From assembly GCA_963835165.1 (NCBI GenBank), contig CAWIGD010000037.1, forward strand, positions 124,001 to 188,000: a DNA stretch of 64,000 bases, in the 5' to 3' direction. Positions 43,851 through 53,315 of this stretch are shown one piece after another; position 1 is the first letter of the stretch, and each line of letters opens with the position of its first letter. This DNA comes from VAZQ01 sp963835165. GTDB taxonomy: Bacteria > Pseudomonadota > Alphaproteobacteria > Rhizobiales > Xanthobacteraceae. The position numbers and the translations under genes are program-made. The notes beneath the pieces are model-generated. The model was not told where the DNA came from. It saw only the letters and a list, made by a program, of their open reading frames with translations, and did not search any database.

Positions 43851-45085
43851 GTCGCAGGGCCTGCGTCGGGCGTCAATTTGTCGACGCGGCGGAGCTGCGG
43901 GAACGTCCACATCCATATCAGCATCACCGCGATCGTGCCGAAGCCGCCGATCAGCGCGGATGGCACCGCGCCGAGCCAGGCCGCAATCGCGCCGGCGCGA
44001 AACTCGCCGAGCGAGCCCGAGGAGCCGGTGAACATCGAGTTGACCGCCATCACCCGGCCCAACATGTCGTGCGGGGTGCGCATCTGCACCAGCGACTGAC
44101 GGATGACCACGCTGACGGCGTCGGACGCGCCGTAGATCACCAGCGCCAGGAACGACAGCCAGATCGAGGTCGACAGTCCGAACAGCAGGCTCGCCAGCCC
44201 AAACGATCCGACCGCGGCGAACATGACGTGGCCGGCGCGGCCGGCGATCGCGCGGTGCGCCAGCACGATCGATATGGCGAGCGCGCCGACGGCGGGCGCC
44301 GAGCGCAACAGGCCGAGCGCCCAGGGTCCGGCGTGCAGGATGTCGCGCGCGTAGATCGGCAGCAGCGCCGTGACGCCGCCGAGCAGGACGGCGAACAGAT
44401 CGAGCGAGATGGCGCCGAGGACAATCGGATGGCTGCGGATATAGGCGAAGCCGGCGAACACCGTTTCCAGGCTGACCACTCTGCGCGGCTCGCTTCGCGG
44501 GGCCATCTCGACGAAACTGATCAGCACGCTCGCGGCGATGAAGATGGCGGTGCAGGTGGCGTAGACCGTTGCCGGCCCGAGCCCGTACAGCAGCCCGCCG
44601 AGCGACGGCCCGCAGATCACCGCGGTCTGCTGCGCCGAAGCCGAGGCCGCGATCGCGCGCGGCAGCAGCGCCATCGGCACGACACCCGGCAGGATCGCGT
44701 GCATGGTCGGAATCTCGAACGCCCGCGCCGTGCCGGACACGAACAGGATGGCGAACATGCTCTCGCGGTCGAGCCAGCCCTGGACGGAGCCCACGGCAAG
44801 CGCGAGCGCCGCGAGCGCCTTGCCCACCTGGCAGGCGCTGGCGACCGCGCGGCGGTCGAACAGGTCGAGCACCTGTCCGGCGATGATCGACGTCGCGAGC
44901 AGGGGAAAGAACTGCACGAGGCCGACGAGGCCGAGGTCGAGCGGATCGTTGGTGAGCGCGTAGATCTGCCAGCCCACCGCCACCCCCTGCATCATGAAGG
45001 CGCCGTTGGTGAACGTCCGCGCGCACCAGAAGCGCACGAACGAGCGGTGACGCGTGAGGGACGAGGCGTCGGCGGTGGCGGACAT
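43847..45085 (-). CDS. MFS transporter, EntS-like
   Basis: A 412-residue 12-helix major facilitator. It begins RHRSFVRFWCARTFTNGAFMM and carries SLGGLLYGLGPATVYATCTA and GRAGHVMFAAVGSFGLASLLF. The architecture resembles the enterobactin exporter EntS and related drug/proton antiporters. It is convergent with the UspA gene side and divergent from nothing nearby on the same strand. The downstream overlapping gene suggests a two-gene operon. Substrate unknown. Confidence 0.85.
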   Translation of the reverse strand: MSATADASSLTRHRSFVRFWCARTFTNGAFMMQGVAVGWQIYALTNDPLDLGLVGLVQFFPLLATSIIAGQVLDLFDRRAVASACQVGKALAALALAVGSVQGWLDRESMFAILFVSGTARAFEIPTMHAILPGVVPMALLPRAIAASASAQQTAVICGPSLGGLLYGLGPATVYATCTAIFIAASVLISFVEMAPRSEPRRVVSLETVFAGFAYIRSHPIVLGAISLDLFAVLLGGVTALLPIYARDILHAGPWALGLLRSAPAVGALAISIVLAHRAIAGRAGHVMFAAVGSFGLASLLFGLSTSIWLSFLALVIYGASDAVSVVIRQSLVQMRTPHDMLGRVMAVNSMFTGSSGSLGEFRAGAIAAWLGAVPSALIGGFGTIAVMLIWMWTFPQLRRVDKLTPDAGPAT

Positions 45086-45162
45086 GGCTCTTGCGCTTCG
45101 GCTAAAGGTTCATGGGCGCTGGCGCAAGCCACGTGTGCCGGATGCGAGGCGGCATCGCGGCA

Positions 45163-45633
45163 CTACAGCGGAATGGCGAGCAGCGTATCGATCAGCCGGC
45201 TGTCGAGGATCACCACCTTCTCGGCAAAGCGCGCCGCGCCGTCGTCGAACACAACATGATCCTCGTAGCGGCCGCTCGCGAACAGCGTCGTCTCACCGGT
45301 GTGCATGATGCGGGCGACGAGAAAGCCGGTCTGGGCACGCGCCCCCCTCCCCTCGTCCGGCGTCACCAGCGGCGAAGCGATGATGTGGCGGTAGCGCTGC
45401 GCTTCGTACACGTTGGCATCGCGCAGCGAGCGCACGCGGTCGCGCAGCATCGCGCGCGAGGTCGCATAGATCATGCCGAGCGGCAGGCCGCGCTCGAAAT
45501 TCTCTGCGGTGGTCACTCGATAGCGTCCGTCCTCGGTGAAGAAATCCGGCCACGCCTCGAGCTTGTTGCCGTCGATCGCCTGGGCGTAGCGGGCGTTGAG
45601 GTCCTGGATCTTGAGCTGCAGCTCGATGTTCAT
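45163..45633 (-). CDS. Aromatic-ring-hydroxylating dioxygenase small (beta) subunit
   Basis: A 156-residue NTF2/SnoaL-like fold protein. It contains ARYAQAIDGNKLEAWPDFFT, EDGRYRVTTAENFERG, and a C-terminal beta region VVILDSRLIDTLLAIPL, matching beta subunits of salicylate/anthranilate-type hydroxylases. It starts 21 bases after the alpha-subunit stop, so it is last in the five-gene operon. The beta subunit stabilises the alpha3-beta3 hexamer and has no cofactor. Confidence 0.87.
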   Translation of the reverse strand: MNIELQLKIQDLNARYAQAIDGNKLEAWPDFFTEDGRYRVTTAENFERGLPLGMIYATSRAMLRDRVRSLRDANVYEAQRYRHIIASPLVTPDEGRGARAQTGFLVARIMHTGETTLFASGRYEDHVVFDDGAARFAEKVVILDSRLIDTLLAIPL

Positions 45634-45654
45634 GTTGTTTGTTTTTCCTGCGGC

Positions 45655-46881
45655 TCACATCCCCATCTGTTCCCGATAGGCTTTCCAGAAGCCGCGGACC
45701 GCCGCCTCGGTGACGCGGTTATCGTCGGAGGCGACGCTCGCGCCACCCATCTCGACCACCGAGAGAAGATCCGGCGCGGTGGTCACGGCGCGTTGCACGA
45801 AGCCCGGCGCCGCGCCGTCCTCCATGGAGATGTAACCGGCGGGGCCGATCAGGTTGGCCTGTCGCAGGCGGCGCTCGGTCATGTCCTCGTCGTCGGTGGT
45901 GAAGCCGAAGCAGGTCCAGACCAGCTCGGTCTTGTCGAGACCCTGCGGCACCAGCCGGCGCACCGCCAGGCTGTTGCGGGTCTGCTGCAGCACGAAGGTC
46001 GGGAATACGGACAGGATCTGCAGCCCGATGCCGTCGCCGAACTCGTCGACCGCTTCCAGCAATTGCGGCGCTTCGAGCCCGAACCCTTCCTGCGCCGCGC
46101 GCATGCCGGCCTGCTCGTATTCCTTGCCGCCGGTGTCGGCGGCGAGCGAATAGCTCACGTGGTGGCCGCCGGAATCGCTCACCACGATGCCGCCCTTCTG
46201 CGATAGCCGGTTGAGGCGGAAGGTGGTGAAGAACGTGTGGAGGAGACTGGCGTGGTAGGTGTCCTTGACGTTCTCCATGTAGAGCTTCCAGTTGCTCGGC
46301 AGCGTCTGGCTGTAGCCGCCGAGCAGCTTCACCGGCGCCCGCATCACGCGGCGGATGCGGCGCACGATCTCGGGCCCGAGATAGCGCTCGAGCGGCGGGG
46401 CGTCGGCCGACATGGTGCCGAACACGAGGCCCGACAGCGTCTCGAGGCGCAACTTGCGCGGTCCGTGATCCTCGGGCCGGCATTGCGCCGGCATGCCGCC
46501 CTTGCCGCCGAGCCCCTTGCGGAACGCAACGCCGGTGAGGTTGCCCGAAAGATCGTAGCTCCAGTTGTGATAGACGCAGATGATGTCGCGCGCCTCGCCG
46601 CTCTCGTTGAGCACCAGCAGCGATCCGCGATGCGCACAGCGGTTCTCGAAGGCGTGGAGCGTACCGTCCTTGTCGCGGGTCACCACGACGGGCATCGCTC
46701 CGAGATTGGAGCGGCGATAGCTGTTGGGTCCCGGCAACTCGGCCTCGAGGCAAAGGAAGCTCCAGGTCGGCCCGCGAAAGATCCGCGCCTGCTCCTCCTC
46801 ATAGGTGTCGCGGTCGCAATAGACCCAATATGGCACCCGCGTGAGCCCTTCCGCCGGCCATTGGTGCGAGATGGCTGCCAT
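45655..46881 (-). CDS. Aromatic-ring-hydroxylating dioxygenase large (alpha) subunit
   Basis: A 408-residue Rieske oxygenase. The Rieske ligands are in ENRCAHRGSLL and ICVYHNWSYDLSGN (CxH and CxxH). The mononuclear iron site lies in MENVKDTYHASLLHTFF (Asp, His, His). It is similar to anthranilate/salicylate hydroxylase large subunits. No ferredoxin or reductase gene is present in the operon, so electrons must come from elsewhere. It lies between Bug genes and the beta subunit. Confidence 0.9.
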   Translation of the reverse strand: MAAISHQWPAEGLTRVPYWVYCDRDTYEEEQARIFRGPTWSFLCLEAELPGPNSYRRSNLGAMPVVVTRDKDGTLHAFENRCAHRGSLLVLNESGEARDIICVYHNWSYDLSGNLTGVAFRKGLGGKGGMPAQCRPEDHGPRKLRLETLSGLVFGTMSADAPPLERYLGPEIVRRIRRVMRAPVKLLGGYSQTLPSNWKLYMENVKDTYHASLLHTFFTTFRLNRLSQKGGIVVSDSGGHHVSYSLAADTGGKEYEQAGMRAAQEGFGLEAPQLLEAVDEFGDGIGLQILSVFPTFVLQQTRNSLAVRRLVPQGLDKTELVWTCFGFTTDDEDMTERRLRQANLIGPAGYISMEDGAAPGFVQRAVTTAPDLLSVVEMGGASVASDDNRVTEAAVRGFWKAYREQMGM

Positions 46882-46907
46882 GACGTCCTTTCGAGCAGAC
46901 CGCGCGA

Positions 46908-47912
46908 TCAGTCGAGCTTCACGTTGGCGGCCTTGATGACCTTGTGCCAGCGCTCGATCTCTTCGCGCATATAGGCGGCCGTCGCCTGGGGCGTGCCGCC
47001 GATCGGCTCGGCCGAGAGTTGCGCGAGGCGCTGAACGATGTCGCCCTGGCGCAGCGCTTCGTTGACGTCGGCGTTGATCTTGTCGACGACGGCCTGCGGC
47101 GTCTTCGGCGGCGCCACGATCGCGAACCACGCCGCCGATTCGAAGCCGGGCAGCGTTTCCGCGATCGTCGGCACGTCCGGCAGCGACGCCATGCGCTTGG
47201 GCGTGGCCACGCCCAAAAGCTTGAGCTGGCCGCCCTTCACCAGCGGAAGCGACACGCCGAGATTGTCGAACATCAGATCGACGCTGCCGGCCACGAGATC
47301 GGTCAGGGCCGGCGCCGAGCCGCGGTACGGCACGTGCTGGAATTTGACGTCCGCCATCAGCTGGAACAGTTCGGAGGTGAGATGCGATGTCGTGCCGTTG
47401 CCCTGGGTGGCGGAGGTGAGCTTGCCGGGATTCGCCTTGGCGTAGGCGATGAGCTCCGCGACGCTGTTGAATGGCAGCTTGGCGTTGATGACGAGGGCAT
47501 TCGGCACCCGGCCCATGATCACGATCGGTACGAATTCGGTCGGATCGAAGCCCAGCTTGGGGTAGAGATTCTGGTTGATCACCAGCGGCGGCGGCGGCGC
47601 GGACAGCAGCGTGTAGCCGTCGGGCTCCGCCTTGGCGACCGCCTCGGCGCCGATGTTGCCGGCAGCGCCGGTGCGGTTCTCGACCACGACCGGCTGCCCC
47701 CATTTTCGCGACAGCCACTCGCCGATGACGCGCGGCATCACGTCGGCGGTCCCGCCGGCCGGGAACGGCACGATGATTTTCACCGGTCGCGACGGATAGT
47801 CCTGCGCGCCGGCACCCGGCAGCGCCGCCAGCATGGCGGCAAGGGCAAGCCCGGCGCCGATGCAGCCGCGCGCGAAACGTCGGCGCGAACCGCCGATGCA
47901 ACCCAGAACCAT
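46908..47912 (-). CDS. TctC/Bug-type solute-binding protein
   Basis: A 334-residue periplasmic binding protein. The start at 47912 has GAGGAG seven bases upstream; a 47927 GTG is less likely. The signal peptide ends near GAGAQ. Family blocks are YPSRPVKIIVPFPAGGTADV, VVENRTGAAGNIGAEAVAKA, VPYRGSAPALTDLVAGSVDL and APPKTPQAVVDKINADVNEA. It is the second binding protein in the operon with the lactonase and dioxygenase and presumably binds the aromatic or carboxylic substrate. No TctA/TctB are nearby. Confidence 0.88.
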   Translation of the reverse strand: MVLGCIGGSRRRFARGCIGAGLALAAMLAALPGAGAQDYPSRPVKIIVPFPAGGTADVMPRVIGEWLSRKWGQPVVVENRTGAAGNIGAEAVAKAEPDGYTLLSAPPPPLVINQNLYPKLGFDPTEFVPIVIMGRVPNALVINAKLPFNSVAELIAYAKANPGKLTSATQGNGTTSHLTSELFQLMADVKFQHVPYRGSAPALTDLVAGSVDLMFDNLGVSLPLVKGGQLKLLGVATPKRMASLPDVPTIAETLPGFESAAWFAIVAPPKTPQAVVDKINADVNEALRQGDIVQRLAQLSAEPIGGTPQATAAYMREEIERWHKVIKAANVKLD

Positions 47913-47942
47913 CACGCGTCTCCTCACCCAGACATTTTGTGT

Positions 47943-48920
47943 TTAATCGACGCCGATCTTGGCGGCCTCGACCACCGGGGCCCACTGTTCCGTGCTCGCC
48001 TTGATGATATCGCGCATCTGCTCCGGCGTGCTGCCGAGCGGCTCGGCTTCCAATGCCAGAATACGGGCGCGCAGATCGGGCATCTGGAACGCCTGTCCAA
48101 TCGCGTCCGATATCTTCTTGACGATCTCCTTCGGCGTTCCGGGCGGAGCTGCCACGCCCATCCAGGTATCGGCATAGACGCCCGGCAGCGTCTCGGCCAA
48201 GGTCGCAACATTGGGATAGTCCTTGAGCCTTTCGCGGCTGCCGGTGGCGAGAAACTTCAGCTTGCCGGCATCGATATTCTGTTTATTGGCCAGCAGATAG
48301 TCCGGAACGATGTCGATGTTGCCTGCCAGCAGATCGTTGATGGCGGGGGCGCTGCCCCGATAAGGGATCTCGGTCATGCGGAAATTGCCCTTGAGCATCA
48401 GGAGCTCGCCCAGGAGGTGCCCGGTATTGCCCTTGCCCTGATGACCGTAGTTGACCTTGCCGGGGTTGGCTTGCGCGTACGCGATGAGCTCGGACATGTT
48501 GTTGGCCGGCAGGGTCGCCCTCGCGAGCACGATCAGGGGATAGGTCGCGAGCACGCTGACGGGCTCCATCGCGCGCGTGTCGAACGCCGCCTTGGTGAAC
48601 ACGAGATGGGTGATGCTGTAGGTGAGCTGGGGCGCGCACAGGACGGTATATCCGTCGGGCGGCGACCGCAGCACCGATTCGGTTCCCACGCGGCCGCCGG
48701 CGCCGCCGGCGCGGTTCTCGATCACCATCTGCTGCCCGAGCAGGCCGCTCGCCTTTTCGGCGGCGAAACGGCAAAGCAGATCCGCGGTCCCGCCCGCCGG
48801 CAGCGGCACGACCATGGTGATCGGACGGTTCGGGAAGCCGGTCTGCGCGTGCGCGACGCCGCTCGCGCATGCGAGCAGACTCATTCCGCAGACCAGGCCG
48901 GTGGCGATACGCTCAAACAT
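47943..48920 (-). CDS. TctC/Bug-type solute-binding protein
   Basis: A 325-residue binding protein with signal MFERIATGLVCGMSLLACA, ending AHAQ. It carries FPNRPITMVVPLPAGGTADL, VIENRAGGAGGRVGTESVLR, IPYRGSAPAINDLLAGNIDI, and APPGTPKEIVKKISDAIGQA. GGAGG precedes the ATG. It shares the fold but is well diverged from the neighbouring Bug, so the two probably bind related but different ligands. It begins nine bases after the lactonase stop. Confidence 0.88.
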   Translation of the reverse strand: MFERIATGLVCGMSLLACASGVAHAQTGFPNRPITMVVPLPAGGTADLLCRFAAEKASGLLGQQMVIENRAGGAGGRVGTESVLRSPPDGYTVLCAPQLTYSITHLVFTKAAFDTRAMEPVSVLATYPLIVLARATLPANNMSELIAYAQANPGKVNYGHQGKGNTGHLLGELLMLKGNFRMTEIPYRGSAPAINDLLAGNIDIVPDYLLANKQNIDAGKLKFLATGSRERLKDYPNVATLAETLPGVYADTWMGVAAPPGTPKEIVKKISDAIGQAFQMPDLRARILALEAEPLGSTPEQMRDIIKASTEQWAPVVEAAKIGVD

Positions 48921-48929
48921 TCGTCCTCC

Positions 48930-49775
48930 TCACTCGTAGAACTCGGGCGACAGCTTCTGGCCGTCGCGTTGCGCCTTGTCGTGGTTGATCCAGAGCTGCG
49001 CCTTTTCCTTCGCCATGACATCCGCCATGCGCCGCAGGGAGGCGGCGCTCTTGTCTTGGTTGTCGTTGTTCTCGGGCACCCGCCGATTGTCCCAGTTGTC
49101 CTTGAAGTGCACCGCATCGCCCGACAGCAGCACCGCGCCGGTCTTCGGCAGCTTGACCAGCAGGCTCTGATGGCCGGGAGTGTGTCCGGGCGTCGAGATG
49201 ATCGTCACGCTGCCGTCGCCGAAAACGTCATGATCGCCTTCGAGCTTGGTCACGGGTTGGTCGGGTTTGAAGCGCGGACCGACCGGCGATGGCCACTCGT
49301 ACTCGGCCTTCTGCACCAGCAGCATCGCTTGCGGGAACAACGTCATATTGCCGACGTGGTCGGGATGGGTGTGGGACACGGCAACATATTTGATGTCGGA
49401 CGGTTTCAGTCCGAGCTGATCGAGTTGCGAGACAAGGGTCTTCGGCCGCCGCCAATGAGTCGCCCGCGGGTCGGCGGGACGCTGACCCTCCGGCATGGCG
49501 GCAATGGCGTCGGCCAGCCCGGTGTCCCACAGGAGCCAGCCCTGCCGATGTTTGATCAGGTAGCAGCTGTCGACGAAGTCCATCGACTTGCCCACGTTGA
49601 CGCCGGGAGACCAGCGCGAAATATCGCCGGCGACGCCTTCACCGCAATTGAGGATATAGAGGCGCTCGACGCCCGGTTTTGTATCTTGCGCTGAAGCTTG
49701 GTGCAGCGGGCTTGGGGCGAGCAACGGCAAAACCGCGAGGGAGGCGCCGGCGAGAAACAGACGAATCGGTTGCAT
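48930..49775 (-). CDS. Secreted N-acyl homoserine lactonase-like metallo-beta-lactamase fold protein
   Basis: A 281-residue protein with a signal peptide (MQPIRLFLAGASLAVLPLLA, cut near ASA). The metal motif is VSHTHPDHVGNM (HxHxDH), with His in PGHTPGHQSLLV, Asp in LLSGDAVHFK and a late His in WINHDKAQ. This is the AttM/AiiB-like lactonase arrangement: opening of acyl-homoserine or other lactones. As the first gene of the operon with Bug proteins and a dioxygenase, a catabolic lactone substrate is also possible. GGAGG precedes the ATG. Confidence 0.85.
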   Translation of the reverse strand: MQPIRLFLAGASLAVLPLLAPSPLHQASAQDTKPGVERLYILNCGEGVAGDISRWSPGVNVGKSMDFVDSCYLIKHRQGWLLWDTGLADAIAAMPEGQRPADPRATHWRRPKTLVSQLDQLGLKPSDIKYVAVSHTHPDHVGNMTLFPQAMLLVQKAEYEWPSPVGPRFKPDQPVTKLEGDHDVFGDGSVTIISTPGHTPGHQSLLVKLPKTGAVLLSGDAVHFKDNWDNRRVPENNDNQDKSAASLRRMADVMAKEKAQLWINHDKAQRDGQKLSPEFYE

Positions 49776-50048
49776 GGCTTTTCCTCCTGGCATTTGTCGC
49801 GTTTTGGCCAAACCGAGGCGACTTAGCGAACACAATAATAACATGATCGTGAGGCGGGTGGCTGATCGCTCATTTTGGCGGCAGAGATGCCGGTCAAAGC
49901 CTCTTCTGCCGTCCCACGCCTTCTGCTAACCATGCGCCCATTGTGAGCGAGTTCAGCATCGCTCTGTCATGATGAAGAAAATGCACAGCGACCACAACGG
50001 GGCGCCTGCGACCGGACAAAGGCGCCGCGAGACCAACACGAGGGTCCT

Positions 50049-50426
50049 ATGATCAGCTATTCCATCCGCGCCGTCTTGCTGGCGACGGCCTTTGCCGTCG
50101 GCGTTTTTGCTGCCACCCCGTCCGCAGATGCGGCGTCGTTCGACGGCCCCTGGAGCGTGCTTGTCATCACCAAGAGCGGAGGCTGCGACCAGTCGTACCG
50201 CTACGGCCTGATGATTCGCGGCAGCTCGGTGTCCTATTTGGGTGGCGGAGCCGTCAGCGTTTCGGGTCGCGTGTCGCCGAACGGCCACGTCAACGTGAAC
50301 GTCTCGGCCAGCGGCCAGAGCGCGGCCGGAGTTGGACGCCTGTCCGGCGGTCGCGGCAGCGGAACGTGGCGGGGCCAGGGCCCGTCAGGAACCTGCGCAG
50401 GGGTCTGGAGCGCGACGCAAGGCTGA
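50049..50426 (+). CDS. Secreted YRY/WSV repeat-family protein, copy 1 (125 aa)
   Basis: Signal peptide MISYSIRAVLLATAFAVGVF ends near ADAAS. The mature part begins FDGPWSVLVITKSGGCDQSY and ends GTCAGVWSATQG. A second copy at 56049 shares the DGxWSV, CDxSYRY, VSISG/VSVSG, GTW and terminal C-W features. Two conserved cysteines may pair. A recurring hypothetical type in Bradyrhizobium-like genomes; function unknown. No partner genes are evident. Confidence 0.68.
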   Translation: MISYSIRAVLLATAFAVGVFAATPSADAASFDGPWSVLVITKSGGCDQSYRYGLMIRGSSVSYLGGGAVSVSGRVSPNGHVNVNVSASGQSAAGVGRLSGGRGSGTWRGQGPSGTCAGVWSATQG

Positions 50427-50558
50427 GGTCGCGACAGTCATCACGTGACGGATGATTCGTGAGTTCTGAGAGCTGCGCGCGCGGGGTGACGGCAAATCAG
50501 GCACCTGGAAGCGTTAGACTTCAATAGGAAGGCCGCGCGTCGACGTCGGAGAGCAACT

Positions 50559-51793
50559 TTGCACACGCTTCGTCTTGCTTCTGCTTTTGCCCTTGCGCTC
50601 TTGGCGTGCACGGTCTTGACGTCATTCTCGCCCTTCGAGTGGACATCGGCGCATGCGCAGAAGCTGGCGGAGGCCAGGAAGAAAGTCGATAGGAAAACTC
50701 CGACACCGAAAGACACCCAGAAGGATCAGCAGGAGCGCGCACCTTTCACCGTAGAGGAGGAGAATGCCGCGGTTGTCCCGGGCATTCCGGACGCACGCGT
50801 GTGGGGGACTCGGCGGCGGATTTCGTTCGCCTCCTGCCGGCCGGCAGCGGACCGTGGCTGGCGATCTCCGGCGGCGGGTCGGATGGCGCCTTCGGCGCCG
50901 GCGTGCTCACCGGCTGGACGGAGTCCGGCACCCGGCCTGAATTCACGGTGGTGACCGGCGTCAGCATCGGCGCCCTGATCGCTCCATTCGCTTTCCTCGG
51001 CCCGCGCTATGACGAGGAAGTGCACAAGAATTTCACCACCATCGGCGCGGCGGATATCTTCGAAGACCGGGTAACCCGCGACAGCCTGTTCGATTTCTGG
51101 CCGCTCAAGCGTCTGGTCGAGCATCGGGTGACGGCAAAGCTGCTCTCGGAGATCGCCGCCGAGCATGCTCGCGGCCGGCGCCTGTTCGTGGTGACCACCA
51201 ATCTCGACTCCGGGCGGCGCGTGGTGTGGAACATGGGCGCCATCGCCACACGCGGCGACGAGGCGGCGCTCAAGCTGTTCCGTGAAGTCCTGCTTGCGTC
51301 ATCCAGCATTCCCGGATTTTTTTCGCCCGTCCTCATCGAGGTGGAGGCGAACGGCAAGAAATTCCATGAGATGCACAGCGACGGCACGCTGACCGCGCCC
51401 TTTTTCGTCATGCCGGAATCGATGTTGTCAGCGAGCACCGGATCGGGTTCGCCGTTCAGCCAGCTCTACGTCATCGTGAACTCCAAGCTCGGCCCCGAGT
51501 TCTCGATGCCGGACCGCAATATTCACGGCGTGCTCGGCCGCTCGATCGCGGTCGCGCTCACCGCGGCGCTGCGCGCGGAACTCATGCTGATTTCTGTCGG
51601 TGCGCAGCGTCACGGCTATGCGCTGCGCATCGCCCACGTGGATCCGGCCTTCAATCATCCGAGCCGCGGCCCGTTTGACGGAAAATACATGCAGGCGCTC
51701 TACGAATATGGGGTCGCTGCGGGCAAGGCCGGCACCGCCTTCGGAAACGCGCTCCCGGATCTTTCAATGCGTGGATCGAACAAGCAGCAGTAG
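50559..51793 (+). pseudogene. Patatin-like phospholipase, frameshifted in a G run
   Basis: The N-terminal part, from a TTG at 50559 with GGAGAG upstream, has a signal (LASAFALALLACTVLTSF) and reads through GIPDARVWG, where the frame breaks at a run of five G residues (50800-50805). The catalytic part continues in the next frame: oxyanion loop AISGGGSDGAFGAGVLTG, nucleophile TGVSIGALIAPF, and Asp in HSDGTLTAPFF. One missing G restores a ~411-aa lipase. It could be a phase-variable tract, a true null allele or a consensus error. Confidence 0.8.
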
Positions 51794-51958
51794 CGACACC
51801 GACTCTGCCGCGCCGAATCGGCGCCGGCATATCGTCAGCAGAGCACGCGCCTCAGATACGACAGTTCTCCACACGCGTCGGCCTGCCGCATGCCTCGCGG
51901 CGGGAACGTTCCGATGCCCGGCGCGTTGATGTTGCGCATGTCTGTGAGGAATAAGCCC

Positions 51959-52273
51959 GTGCGCACGATCAGCCTGGCATTCGCGATGTTCGTGGGCTTG
52001 GCGGCAGGAGCCGCGCTGGCGCAATCGGTCGGCGCCGATCGCGTGCCTGAGCAAGGCGTGACATGTCCACCCGATGTCAAAGGTGAGGGCCCGACGGTGG
52101 GTAGCGGCAGCGATGCTCCGCTGAGCGACAAGCTCGCGCAGTCCAAAGGGGTGATCTGCCCTCCTGCCGGTATAGATCGGGACATCCACGTCACGCCACC
52201 CGGCGGAGGCGAACTTAAGATCATTCCCCCGCCCGGCACGCCCGGCGGAGACCCACGCGTCGAACCGAAGTAG
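51959..52273 (+). CDS. Secreted Pro-rich protein of unknown function (104 aa)
   Basis: The GTG at 51959 has AGGA eight bases upstream and leads into a signal peptide, RTISLAFAMFVGLAAGAALA, cut after LAQ. The mature part has two CPP motifs (VTCPPDV and VICPPAGID) and ends PPGTPGGDPRVEPK. An upstream ATG at 51938 is the alternative. No homology recognised. It lies 165 bases after the patatin gene on the same strand. Confidence 0.55.
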   Translation: MRTISLAFAMFVGLAAGAALAQSVGADRVPEQGVTCPPDVKGEGPTVGSGSDAPLSDKLAQSKGVICPPAGIDRDIHVTPPGGGELKIIPPPGTPGGDPRVEPK

Positions 52274-52291
52274 ACGCCGCCGCGTCGCGCG

Positions 52292-52510
52292 TCACTTTTC
52301 CGCGCTGCTCAGTCGCGTTCCGAAGACCGCGTTGGGTTCGGTCATGCGGACTGCAAACCGCCAAGCCAGCCAGAACATCGCGAAATAGAGCGCGATAAAG
52401 GTTACGAGGCCCGTGTACGCGCTGGTGTGACGTTCGACCAGCAATCCGACACCGATCGAGATCGACTGGCTCACCACCAGACTTAGAAGGAAGACAACTA
52501 GCAAGCGCAT
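52292..52510 (-). CDS. Small two-helix membrane protein (72 aa)
   Basis: MRLLVVFLLSLVVSQSISIG forms a first helix and TGLVTFIALYFAMFWLAWRF a second, with a charged tail. The coding frame is tight but short; no family is recognised. It is convergent with the 51959 gene (gap 18 bases). Confidence 0.55.
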   Translation of the reverse strand: MRLLVVFLLSLVVSQSISIGVGLLVERHTSAYTGLVTFIALYFAMFWLAWRFAVRMTEPNAVFGTRLSSAEK

Positions 52511-52717
52511 GGCTCGCCCCCTTTGGCGTTGATTGCGCGTGCGTCAAAGTTGACGACCCCGGCACCAGGATCAACCAGTGCGAGACGATCCGTCGCGGCC
52601 GCAGGGGCTGACGTGATGTCGCAGCGTCCCGGTGTCAGACGCGCGAGCCGGCGGGACGCCGCGCGACTCTCGATGCGGCTAGTCCGTAATTAGGCCATGT
52701 GCTTATCAAACGAAAAA

Positions 52718-52738
52718 GGGGACCCTAGAAGGGTCCCC
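52718..52738 (-). terminator. Rho-independent terminator of the YciE-like gene
   Basis: GGGGACCCT and AGGGTCCCC form a nine-base stem with an AGA loop. On the minus strand it is followed by TTTTTCG. It lies about 70 bases after the YciE-like stop codon, on the correct strand. Confidence 0.85.
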
Positions 52739-52808
52739 CGCTCGCGGGCACATCAGAGCGAGCCCGTTAGAATGTCAGCATGCGCCGCTTTGGCGAGCAG
52801 GCCGGCAA

Positions 52809-53315
52809 TTAGCTCGCGGCTTTGAGGTTGAGCCTCGCTTCCGCGATTTCGGTCAGCTTCTTGTCCGCGGCCTTCTCCTCGTCCAGATTCTTCTGCAGCA
52901 CGCTCGCACAATCGTTGCGGCCGAGCTGCTTCGCCCAGGCGATCAGGGTTCCATAGCGAGCGATCTCGTAGTGCTCGACGGCCTGCGCTGCGCCAGCAAG
53001 CGCCGCATCGAGCACCTCCTTGTCCGCGATCTCTCCCGCGACGTCATCGGCTTCTTCGATGATGCCGTCGATGGCCGGACAATCGATGCCCTTGGCTTCC
53101 ACGCCATGCATCTGAAACACTTGCTCGACGCGCTTCACCTGGTTCTTGGTCTCGGCCAGATGCGATTGAAGCGCCTGCCTGAGCTGCGCGTCAGTCGCTT
53201 TTTCGATCATTTCGGGCAGAGCTTTGAGGATTTGGTTCTCGGCATAGTAGATATCGCGCAGGGTGTGCACGAACAGGTCATCCATCGTTTTGATGTCCTT
53301 GGAAAACAAGCCCAT
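52809..53315 (-). CDS. YciE/DUF892 ferritin-like protein
   Basis: A 168-residue four-helix bundle. It begins MGLFSKDIKTMDDLFVHTLR and shows the DUF892 pattern: DIYYAENQILKALPEMIEKA, HLAETKNQVKRVEQVFQMHG, then VEHYEIARYGTLIAWAKQLG and EEKAADKKLTEIAEA. The carboxylate and His residues (Glu in YYAENQ, Glu/His in HLAETKN and EHYE) suit a di-iron site. Members are stress-induced. The start at 53315 is preceded by AAAGG. A terminator follows. Confidence 0.9.
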   Translation of the reverse strand: MGLFSKDIKTMDDLFVHTLRDIYYAENQILKALPEMIEKATDAQLRQALQSHLAETKNQVKRVEQVFQMHGVEAKGIDCPAIDGIIEEADDVAGEIADKEVLDAALAGAAQAVEHYEIARYGTLIAWAKQLGRNDCASVLQKNLDEEKAADKKLTEIAEARLNLKAAS

